This document shows positions 52,222 through 59,632 of a stretch of 59,632 nucleotides of DNA, in pieces (positions within the stretch are counted from its first letter, which is position 1; each line of letters opens with the position of its first letter). The DNA is taken from the NCBI RefSeq assembly GCF_900537065.1, contig NZ_UNRC01000012.1:1-59632 (forward strand). Direction: 5' to 3'. Both the position numbers and the translations under genes were made by a program. The notes under the pieces are model-generated. The model worked only from the letters and a program-made list of their open reading frames with translations. It ran no database searches and was not told where the DNA came from. This DNA is from Sphingorhabdus sp. Alg239-R122 (GTDB taxonomy: Bacteria > Pseudomonadota > Alphaproteobacteria > Sphingomonadales > Sphingomonadaceae).

Positions 52222-54514
52222 CACCGGTCTCCTCCAGGAATTTCAGCAGTGGCAATACGGAACCATAATCATCGGTCCATCCGGCAAAGCCCTCTCGCTG
52301 TTTGACAGGCTGCCACATGGCTCCGTTTCCGTCTACACCATCAGTGCTGGCAACAGTACCGGTCAATTCTTTCAGGCGGTCTTCATCCCTGGCAAAGGCA
52401 ATCCAGGACGAGGAAGACTCCCCTGTCGTATTGCTTTCTACATCAATATCGTTGAACCGTTCCGCAAGTGTCCAGCCGCGCCTCTGCGCTTCGGCTGCAA
52501 GTACGGGGCGCAGGTTTACGTAGCGGTTGGAGATATGGATCACCAATAGCCCGTCCTCAGCCATTGCCGCCTCATACACACCAAAAGCTTCATGTGTCAG
52601 CAGATGCATTGGAATAGCATCGGATGAGAAGGCGTCGATAACGAGCAGGTCAAAACTGGCCGGCTCCCGCTCAGCCAGTGTCAGCCGGGCGTCACCAATA
52701 TGTATTGGCGCATCGGGTGTGCATTTGGAAAGATAAGTGAATTTCGTGGGGTCCTTGGCAATATCCACCATCGCCGGATCGATTTCAAAGAAATGCCATG
52801 CCTGACCCGCTGTGCGATAACACCCAAGCGTACCTGTGCCGAGGCCGACTATGCCTATTTTCGCCGTGTCGCCAAAAAGCCGCGGTACAGCGGCCAATGC
52901 AAGACCCACGCCCGATTGTGGGCCATAATATGTGGTCGGTGATTTTTCACGCGCTGCGTCGGTGAACTGCATCCCGTGCAGCGTGGTGCCATGCGACAGG
53001 CGGCGTATGTTTTCTTCGGGATAATCCGCAACCGTATAAACACCGAAATAGCTGCGCGTACGCGTATCATCGAGTGACCGGTTTATATTCATCCACCCGC
53101 CATAGCCCAGCATGACAGCAGCAACGCATAAGGCAAATGCAACCGGTCTGCCCATGCATAGCAGCCCGAGGCAGAATATAGCCGTCAACGCGAAATAGCC
53201 GGGTGCATCGTGGGGAGTCCCCCAGGTCTTGAAAATAAGAAAGGATATGAGCAGTGCGATAGCAGCGAGTATATAATATGCCCTGCTACGCGCGCCGGAA
53301 CCCATTTCCGTAAAAGCGGAAGGATTAAGCAAAGCCTTTTGCGGCACGAGCAACGCCGAAAGCACAACGAGTATAGGGTGCTCATATATCCAGTCGAAGA
53401 TAAGCGGCGCCACCAGTGCGCAGAATATGCCGCCCAATACTCCGCCCACAGACATCATCAGGTAAAACAGTGTAAGGTGATCGGGCGACGGCCGCATCCG
53501 GTACATTTGTGTGTGTAGCGCAATGGCGACAACAAACATCAGTACCAGGCTGATCGCAGCAGCAATCATCGAACTACCGCCACTGACCATGAAAGCGCCT
53601 CCGCCACCTGCCAATATGATGAACGGTGCAGCCGATGTCACGATATCTGCCAACATGCGCTTTGTTGCAAAAGCCACAGTAAAGCTCAGCAGGTACAGGC
53701 CAAGCGGGATAACCCAAAGCAGCGGCATGGCGATAAGGTCAGTGGTCAGGTGCGTCGTCGTGGATAGCATCAGGCCCGATGGCACAAAGGCAAGAATGAT
53801 CCAGTACAGGCACTGCCGCAGCGCAGGGCGCGGACTGGATGCCGCCGCAACATCATGTGCAGTTCCTTTTTCACTTGCATACCCGTGACGCATGGTGACC
53901 AGTGCACAGGCCGCCACCAGGAGCATCAAACAAACGTAAAGTGCGCTCCACAGCATCTGCTGCATGGCAATTGGCATATAGGGTTCCACCAACAGCGGAT
54001 AAGCGAGCAATCCTGTAAAGCTGCCGAAATTTGACGCCGCATAAAGCGCGTAAGGTTCCTCGTCACTTTCAACAAACGCATACCATCTCTGCATCAGGGG
54101 CGCCTGCGCGGAAATAGCGAAAAACAGCGGCCCGATAGACGCCATCAACAGCCATAAAATCCAAAGGAACACGGCTTCGCCCTGTGGCGGCTGTATCATC
54201 ATCAGGCCAACGGGAAGCCAGAATGCAGCAAACAGCAGCAATACGACATGCACGCTGCTTTGTGTTTTGGGACGCAGTGCCGAAATACGGTGGGCATAAG
54301 CGTAGCCGCCAAGCAACAGTGCCTGATAGACCAGCATCGCACTGTTCCACACATTGGGCGCACCGCCCAGACGGGGCAACGCCATGCGTGCAATCATGGG
54401 CTGGACCAGAAACAGCAGGAAAGAACCTGTCAGGATCGTCGCCACAAAAAGCGGCTTGGCATAGCGCGCCATATCACGCGGCGCATAAACAGGATGAGCG
54501 AGTTTTTCAGTCAT
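52211..54514 (-). CDS. Fused membrane transporter-like and spermidine-synthase-like protein
   Basis: A 767-aa protein. The first ~470 residues contain about 12-14 membrane helices (FVATILTGSFLLFLVQPMIARMALPRLGGAPNVWNSAMLVYQ start, the known opening of the fused MFS/spermidine synthase family). The C-terminal soluble domain has a Rossmann methyltransferase-like core: GIVGLGTGTLGCY, WHFFEIDPAMVDIAKDP and HIGDARLTL, FDLLVIDAFSSDAIPMHLLT. Catalytic residues for true aminopropyl transfer are not certain. It overlaps hemB by 8 nt upstream and the gamma-CA gene by 11 nt downstream, so the three form one operon. Confidence 0.85.
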   Translation of the reverse strand: MTEKLAHPVYAPRDMARYAKPLFVATILTGSFLLFLVQPMIARMALPRLGGAPNVWNSAMLVYQALLLGGYAYAHRISALRPKTQSSVHVVLLLFAAFWLPVGLMMIQPPQGEAVFLWILWLLMASIGPLFFAISAQAPLMQRWYAFVESDEEPYALYAASNFGSFTGLLAYPLLVEPYMPIAMQQMLWSALYVCLMLLVAACALVTMRHGYASEKGTAHDVAAASSPRPALRQCLYWIILAFVPSGLMLSTTTHLTTDLIAMPLLWVIPLGLYLLSFTVAFATKRMLADIVTSAAPFIILAGGGGAFMVSGGSSMIAAAISLVLMFVVAIALHTQMYRMRPSPDHLTLFYLMMSVGGVLGGIFCALVAPLIFDWIYEHPILVVLSALLVPQKALLNPSAFTEMGSGARSRAYYILAAIALLISFLIFKTWGTPHDAPGYFALTAIFCLGLLCMGRPVAFALCVAAVMLGYGGWMNINRSLDDTRTRSYFGVYTVADYPEENIRRLSHGTTLHGMQFTDAAREKSPTTYYGPQSGVGLALAAVPRLFGDTAKIGIVGLGTGTLGCYRTAGQAWHFFEIDPAMVDIAKDPTKFTYLSKCTPDAPIHIGDARLTLAEREPASFDLLVIDAFSSDAIPMHLLTHEAFGVYEAAMAEDGLLVIHISNRYVNLRPVLAAEAQRRGWTLAERFNDIDVESNTTGESSSSWIAFARDEDRLKELTGTVASTDGVDGNGAMWQPVKQREGFAGWTDDYGSVLPLLKFLEETGDAK

Positions 54515-55508
54515 TCAGTAACCGTGCGGCATAGGCCGCATGGTAAGTGAGCACACCGCTGCACCCCGCACGCTTGAAGGCCATCAGCGTTTCAAGAATA
54601 AGCGCATCACGGTCTCCCGCACCTGCCGCGGCTGCAGCTTCGATCATCGCATATTCGCCGGACACCTGATAGGCGAAGAGCGGTATATTGAAACCATCCG
54701 CCGCACTGCGCACGATATCCAGATAAGGCAGGCCCGGTTTGACCATCACACTGTCCGCACCCTCGGCAATATCCATTGCGATTTCGCGCATCGCTTCATC
54801 CGCATTGGCAGGATCCATCTGATAACTTTTCTTGTCGCCCTTGAGCAGCCCGCCAGACCCCACCGCGTCACGGAAAGGACCATAAAAGGCGCTCGCATAT
54901 TTGGCGGAATAGGCCATAATCTGCGTATTGTGATGTCCGCCACCTTCCAGCGCATTGCGGATCCGGCCAATACGCCCATCCATCATGTCACTCGGTGCAA
55001 TAATATCCGCTCCGGCCTCAGTCTGGTTCAGCGCCTGCGCGGTCAGCACTTCGCTGGTGGCATCGTTCAGCACATAGCCTTTTTCATCAATAAGGCCGTC
55101 CTGACCATGGCTGGTATAAGGGTCGAGCGCCACATCGGTCAGCACGCCAATTTCATCACCCAGCGCATCCTTGACCGCCCGGATCGCAGTGCACATCAGA
55201 TTATCAGGATTCAACGCTTCAGCACCGTCGTCGCTGCGCTTGTCCGGCGGTGTGTTCGGAAAAAGCGCCACACATGGGATACCCAGCGTCACCGCTTCGC
55301 GGGCACGATCGACAATATTGTCAACGGACCAGCGCGACACGCCCGGCAGGCTGGCCACCGGTTCTTCAACGCCGTTGCCGGATGTAATGAATAATGGCCA
55401 GATCAGGTCATGCGGCGACAGCCGGGTCTCACGTACCAGGTTGCGGCTCCACGAAGTGGAGCGCGTGCGGCGCAGGCGGGTGGATGGGAATGAGGGCATA
55501 TCAGGCAT
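54507..55508 (-). CDS. hemB: Delta-aminolevulinic acid dehydratase (porphobilinogen synthase)
   Basis: A 333-aa TIM-barrel enzyme: DLIWPLFITSGNGVEEPVASLPGVSRWS, DVALDPYTSHGQDGLI (metal-site region, with Asp/Ser rather than the three-Cys zinc site, as in magnesium-type enzymes), SDMMDGRIGRIRNAL, MAYSAKYASAFYGPFRDA with a Schiff-base Lys, and MVKPGLPYLDI with the second Lys. It condenses two aminolevulinate to porphobilinogen for heme synthesis. It is the first gene of an operon with the two overlapping genes downstream. Confidence 0.96.
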   Translation of the reverse strand: MPDMPSFPSTRLRRTRSTSWSRNLVRETRLSPHDLIWPLFITSGNGVEEPVASLPGVSRWSVDNIVDRAREAVTLGIPCVALFPNTPPDKRSDDGAEALNPDNLMCTAIRAVKDALGDEIGVLTDVALDPYTSHGQDGLIDEKGYVLNDATSEVLTAQALNQTEAGADIIAPSDMMDGRIGRIRNALEGGGHHNTQIMAYSAKYASAFYGPFRDAVGSGGLLKGDKKSYQMDPANADEAMREIAMDIAEGADSVMVKPGLPYLDIVRSAADGFNIPLFAYQVSGEYAMIEAAAAAGAGDRDALILETLMAFKRAGCSGVLTYHAAYAARLLND

Positions 55509-55550
55509 TGGACTTTCCTAGCGCTGCGGGACACTCCCGCCAAGAGCGTT

Positions 55551-57074
55551 TCAGGAGCTGCTGGCCTCGATGCGTTCAATCTCGCGGACCGGTTCTTTCA
55601 CCTCTTCCGCCTTGGTAATAGAACGCAGCGCAGCGCCCGGCTCAACACGTTTCAGCCGCGCCAGCTTGGCCTTGAAATTACGCAAATCGCTACCCGAAAG
55701 CTGCGCGCGCGTAGTAAAACGCACCGATTGCGGGTTGATTGTGCGACCGCCGCGATAAAGCTCATAGTGCAGGTGCGGTCCGGTCGACAGGCCAGTAGAA
55801 CCGACATAACCGATAATCTGACCCCGGCGCACGCGGCGCCCTGATGATACAGCAATGCGGCTCATATGCGCATATCCGCTCGCGAGACCGCCACCATGGC
55901 GGATTTTCACGTATTTGCCGAAACCGCCTTTGCGCCCGGCATATTGAACCACACCATCGGTAGCGGCATAAATCGGCTCGCCATGCCGCGCCTTGAAATC
56001 AAGGCCGCTGTGCATCCGGCGGTATTTCAGGATTGGATGGCGGCGCATGCCATAGCGTGAGCTGACCCGTCCGCGCACCGGCCGCGCCAGTTCGCCGCGG
56101 CTTTCGCCAACACCGGAAGCTTCAAACCACTGTGTCTTGCCGCCGCTTTTCCACCGCAGCAGCTGTGCCTTGGATTTACCGCCGCGGTCTAACCCGGCAT
56201 ACATCAGGTCGCCTACTTCAATCTCGCCCGTTTCCGCGCGTTTATACCCCAGCACAATATCGAATTCATCAGTCGAACGCACATCGCGGCTGACCGACAT
56301 TTTGGTACCAAGGGCACGCAGATAGGCCTGTATCGCCTTTGCGGGCGCACCCGCAGCACGCGCCGAACGGTAAAGGCTGGAACCCACTTTGCCGCGAATG
56401 CGCAGCGGCGTCTCATCGACAATGATAGGCTTTTGCTTCAGTGCAAGCCCCTCACCCTGACGAGCAATTTCGACATTCAGGTCAAATTTCGCACGGAAAG
56501 CAATATTCTCTACCGGGCGCGGTTCATCACGCGATGTGCGGCGGCCCAGTGTGATATCCAGCTGCGTTCCGGGTTTCAGGTCGGACAGCGACATCACCCC
56601 TGCCAGCATATTTTCAATATTGGATGCTTCATCACCGCCAACGCCTGCGCGCTGCAACACACGGGCGAAACTGTCCCCGCGCCCGAATGTCGCCGCCAAG
56701 TCGATACTGGGCCGCTCCGGGCTTTCTTTCAGGGCAATCACAGCGTCTGTGGCGCGCATCTTGCGGCCCGTATCGCCGCCATAAGCCAGCGGTGCGATGG
56801 CCAGCGCGCGAAATTCATCAAGCTGCGCCGCGCTCATCCGCGTTGCAGGTTCAGCGCGAATGGGTTCAAAACCGGGCCAGAAGAACAGACTTACCGCAGC
56901 CAGCGACACCATGGTGGCAAGTCCGCGAAACCAGTCACCGCTGCCAATATTCTGACCCAGATCAGGCGTCCAGTCGATATTGGCAAGTTTGCCGCGCCAG
57001 CCGGTGGGCTGTGCTTCCTTGGAAATATTCGCTTGCGCCGCAGCGCGTATGGCTCGTGCATTTTGTTGGTACAA
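55551..57074 (-). CDS. M23 family metallopeptidase (peptidoglycan endopeptidase)
   Basis: A 507-aa protein. A membrane helix at about residues 53-70 (LATMVSLAAVSLFFWPG) anchors it in the inner membrane; the LysM-like/OapA-type middle part (MRATDAVIALKES ... MLAGVMSLSDLKPGTQLDITLG) precedes the M23 domain with HSGLDFKARHGEPIYAATDGVV (first zinc His and Asp) and GPHLHYEL (catalytic and zinc His). It cleaves peptide cross-links during wall growth. The only in-frame start is TTG 57074; no ATG or GTG exists before an upstream stop. It is divergent from the helicase gene. Confidence 0.9.
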   Translation of the reverse strand: MYQQNARAIRAAAQANISKEAQPTGWRGKLANIDWTPDLGQNIGSGDWFRGLATMVSLAAVSLFFWPGFEPIRAEPATRMSAAQLDEFRALAIAPLAYGGDTGRKMRATDAVIALKESPERPSIDLAATFGRGDSFARVLQRAGVGGDEASNIENMLAGVMSLSDLKPGTQLDITLGRRTSRDEPRPVENIAFRAKFDLNVEIARQGEGLALKQKPIIVDETPLRIRGKVGSSLYRSARAAGAPAKAIQAYLRALGTKMSVSRDVRSTDEFDIVLGYKRAETGEIEVGDLMYAGLDRGGKSKAQLLRWKSGGKTQWFEASGVGESRGELARPVRGRVSSRYGMRRHPILKYRRMHSGLDFKARHGEPIYAATDGVVQYAGRKGGFGKYVKIRHGGGLASGYAHMSRIAVSSGRRVRRGQIIGYVGSTGLSTGPHLHYELYRGGRTINPQSVRFTTRAQLSGSDLRNFKAKLARLKRVEPGAALRSITKAEEVKEPVREIERIEASSS

Positions 57075-57337
57075 AACGGACCCCTCATCGCCTATTCCGG
57101 CGCTGCGTGTCCATGTAAAATATCATGAGCGCGCACGGAAATCGGTCATTTCTGTTATTGCTGCGGATTCTTGTGCACGAATATGGTTAATGTCAAACTA
57201 ACATTGCGAAAAAAAACCGATTGCTGCGGTAATCCGTGGCATATGTTCGGCAGATTCCAGTCCGGCATGGAACTATTTGTAAATTTGCCTCACAAACCGC
57301 TTGAACCACGCCCATTATACGGGAATGTATGGCCGCA

Positions 57338-59632
57338 ATGTCCTCCGGCTTTCATCCCCATATCACTGCAGTGCTAGGCCCCACCAACACGGGCAAAACG
57401 CATTTGGCCATTGAGCGCATGTGCGGCCATTCCAGCGGCGCGATCGGTTTCCCGCTCCGCTTGCTGGCACGCGAAGTCTATGACCGGGTTCGCGCCATAA
57501 AAGGCGATCATCAGGTCGCACTCGTGACGGGTGAAGAGCGGATTGTACCACCGGGCGCGCGCTGGTTTCTCGCCACTATGGAATCGTTGCCGATGGAGCG
57601 TGACCTTGCCTTTATGGGGATTGACGAAGCGCAGCTGGGGGCGGACCCGGAACGCGGCCATGTCTTTACCGACCGGATGCTGCATGCGCGCGGCCGTGAA
57701 GAAACAATGGTCATGGGGTCGGAAACCCTGCGCCCTATGGTGGATGCGCTGGAGCCGGATGCCGAAATTATTACCCGTCCGCGTTTTTCCACGCTCAGCT
57801 ATGCCGGGGTAAAGAAACTGTCCCGCCTGCCGCCGCGCTCCGCCATCGTCGCTTTTTCAGTCGAGGAAGTTTACGCCGTGGCGGAAATGCTGCGTCGCTT
57901 CCGCGGCGGTGCGGCCGTGGTGATGGGCGCGCTCAGTCCGCATACCCGCAATAAACAGGTCGAAATGTTTCAAAATGGCGAGGTTGATTATCTCGTCGCC
58001 ACCGATGCCATCGGTATGGGGCTCAATATGGACGTCGACCATATCGCCTTTGCAAGTCTGCGTAAATTTGACGGCAGGAAACAGCGGCGGCTGCACCCAC
58101 ATGAAATTGCGCAGATTGCCGGGCGTGCCGGGCGGCATCAGCGCGACGGCACTTTTGGCACGCTTGCAGGTGAAAGGGCAGATAATGAATTATTACCCGA
58201 GGAAGTGGAAGCGGTGGAAGAGCATCGCTTTGCGCCATTGTCACAGCTTTACTGGCGCGAATCGGGTCCACGTATGACAAGTCTGGAAACACTGCTTGCG
58301 GACCTTGAGAGAAAACCGCAGCGCGGTGAATTGCGTGCGGCACCCGAAACGGTCGATCTTGCCGTACTTCGTACATTGGCAGCCAATGAAGCAGTCGCAG
58401 GCACCGTGAAAGGCAAGGCGATGGTGTCCCGGTTCTGGGCAGCATGTTCACTGCCTGACTTTCGCAAGCTGGGCGCAGAGCATCATGCCCGCTTCGTGGC
58501 CCAGCTCTGGCAGGATTTATCGCGCGGACATGGTCATTTACCACATTCGTTCATGGCACGTAAAATTACCGAACTCGATAATGTGCAGGGCGATGTCGAT
58601 GTGCTGGCGGGACGTATTGCGGCAATCCGCACATGGGCGTATATAGCACAGCGACCCGACTGGCTTGCCAATCCTGCGGAAATGGCTGACCGGGCACGCA
58701 GCGTGGAACAGAAACTGTCAGATGCCCTGCATAATGGCCTGGCGCAACGATTTGTCGACCGCCGCACCACGGTTCTGATGCGGCAATTAGGGAAGGATGC
58801 AAGCTTGTTACCTGTCACTCTGGATGAAAATAACGTGATCAAGGTGGATGATGAAGCCATCGGAACGCTCAGTGGTTTCGAATTTGTCATTGATGCGGAC
58901 GCAAAACTCGCCGACCGCAAAATGCTGCTTGCCGCTGCAGAAAAATATCTGGGTAACATCCTAGCAGAACGGGCCAAAGAGCTATGCGGCGATGAAGCCG
59001 CGCAATTCTCGCTGCAAGCCGATGAGACAGGCCGCGTAGTGGTGGTATGGCGCGAAAATGTGATTGCGGCGGCAGAAAAAGCTACCTCACTGCTCATGCC
59101 GCGTCTTGTGGCGGACCGCTCACTTGCGCTTTTGGACGATACCTCGCGTGAGTCGGTGGTGGCGCACGTTTCTACGGTGACCGAGGCACATATTGCCAAG
59201 GCGCTAGAGCCGCTCATGAAGCTGGAAAACCTTACTAAAGATGAAAACTGCCCAGCACAGGCACGCGCTTTATATGTGCAGCTGATAGAAGGCGGCGGCA
59301 CGGTGCAACGGGCACAGATCGCATCGCTGTTACAGGGTATGGATGCAGAGGCGCGGCAAAAGCTGCGTCAACCCGGCATTGTGGTGGGCAGTTTTTCGCT
59401 ATTTATGCCGCATATGATCAAACCATTGCCGCAAGAAGTGTTTGCGATGCTTTCCGCACTTTATAACGGCCGTGCAGTGCCCGATGCCTCTGCCATTGCC
59501 AGCTTTGCACCTATAGTTGCCGCACCCGAAACTGGCGGCCCACCGCCTGCTTATCTGGCCTATGGTTCACAATGGCTGCGTGTCGATATGAGCGAAAAAC
59601 TGATCCGTGCGGCGCATCAGGAACGTAGTGAC
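57338..59632 (+). CDS. SUV3-like DEAD-type RNA helicase (3' end outside window)
   Basis: 765 codons are visible, open to the window end. Motif I is GPTNTGKTHL near residue 14; motif II is GIDEAQL (a DEAQ-like form); motif III region MVMGSETLRP; motif V DYLVATDAIGMGLNMD and motif VI IAQIAGRAGRH complete a superfamily 2 helicase of the mitochondrial SUV3 type. The rest is a helical C-terminal domain of unclear partner. ATG 57338 is the first in-frame start after the 263-bp divergent spacer; no strong ribosome site. In alphaproteobacteria this gene often precedes S4-domain RNA-binding, ferredoxin and CarD genes, which would lie beyond the window. Confidence 0.9.
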   Translation, partial: MSSGFHPHITAVLGPTNTGKTHLAIERMCGHSSGAIGFPLRLLAREVYDRVRAIKGDHQVALVTGEERIVPPGARWFLATMESLPMERDLAFMGIDEAQLGADPERGHVFTDRMLHARGREETMVMGSETLRPMVDALEPDAEIITRPRFSTLSYAGVKKLSRLPPRSAIVAFSVEEVYAVAEMLRRFRGGAAVVMGALSPHTRNKQVEMFQNGEVDYLVATDAIGMGLNMDVDHIAFASLRKFDGRKQRRLHPHEIAQIAGRAGRHQRDGTFGTLAGERADNELLPEEVEAVEEHRFAPLSQLYWRESGPRMTSLETLLADLERKPQRGELRAAPETVDLAVLRTLAANEAVAGTVKGKAMVSRFWAACSLPDFRKLGAEHHARFVAQLWQDLSRGHGHLPHSFMARKITELDNVQGDVDVLAGRIAAIRTWAYIAQRPDWLANPAEMADRARSVEQKLSDALHNGLAQRFVDRRTTVLMRQLGKDASLLPVTLDENNVIKVDDEAIGTLSGFEFVIDADAKLADRKMLLAAAEKYLGNILAERAKELCGDEAAQFSLQADETGRVVVVWRENVIAAAEKATSLLMPRLVADRSLALLDDTSRESVVAHVSTVTEAHIAKALEPLMKLENLTKDENCPAQARALYVQLIEGGGTVQRAQIASLLQGMDAEARQKLRQPGIVVGSFSLFMPHMIKPLPQEVFAMLSALYNGRAVPDASAIASFAPIVAAPETGGPPPAYLAYGSQWLRVDMSEKLIRAAHQERSD

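Overview
The window reads as chromosomal DNA of an alphaproteobacterium, most likely a sphingomonad (order Sphingomonadales). The pointers are a large TonB-dependent receptor with a local TonB protein, an FnrL-type regulator beside a complete cbb3 oxidase operon, an EipA/DUF1134 protein, a class I fumarase, and a SUV3-like RNA helicase. No 16S gene or other decisive marker is present, so the genus is left open. Most of the window is dense, ordinary core metabolism with short gaps and 1-14 nt gene overlaps.

Region 1 (1-12.5 kb) is an accessory catabolic cluster. It holds a haloalkane dehalogenase-like hydrolase (cut by the window edge), an NADP-dependent enone/alkenal reductase-like enzyme, a membrane-anchored metallo-beta-lactamase-fold hydrolase, a glutathione transferase, two small dimeric-barrel proteins, a lipoprotein formylglycine-generating enzyme, a TetR regulator, a double DsbA-like protein, a type I arylsulfatase carrying the C-x-P-S-R maturation motif, and a TonB-dependent receptor. 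Six copies of a 19-bp palindrome (WTGRCAY-N5-RTGYYAW) lie in front of the separate transcription units, including tetR itself. They are best explained as one TetR regulon for uptake and breakdown of an unidentified sulfated and/or halogenated compound. The cluster abuts the 3' end of tRNA-Ser(GCU), the classic side for an integrated island.

Region 2 (13-21 kb) holds eipA, an aromatic/aspartate aminotransferase, ribD-ribE with a membrane/coiled-coil protein, tonB, a CPA2 cation/proton antiporter and ompW. ompW has two FNR boxes two helical turns apart.

Region 3 (21.3-30.2 kb) is the operon ccoNOQPGHIS plus a small Cys-rich secreted protein, followed upstream by fnrL. FNR boxes sit upstream of ccoN and exactly across the fnrL start codon.

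Region 4 (30-45.5 kb) holds a CitE-like lyase, threonine aldolase, an EamA exporter, a 270-bp inverted-repeat element between convergent genes, a YeeZ-like reductase, pgeF, a DASS transporter, a Cys/Met PLP enzyme with a long leader, a class I fumarase, a patatin, and nrdA-(small membrane protein)-nrdB behind two NrdR boxes.

Region 5 (45.6-48.8 kb) is AT-rich and accessory. It has an Abi_C/HEPN-like gene, a staphylococcal-nuclease-type protein bracketed by related repeats, a strong palindrome, and a divergent pair (unknown 250-aa protein; PD-(D/E)XK-like 189-aa protein) around an 11-bp inverted repeat. This is the best candidate here for an undescribed defence or conflict module, but the function is inferred only.

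Region 6 (48.9-59.6 kb) returns to core genes: several small envelope proteins, a gamma-carbonic anhydrase-like protein, a fused transporter/spermidine-synthase-like protein, hemB, an M23 endopeptidase, and a SUV3-like helicase that runs off the end.
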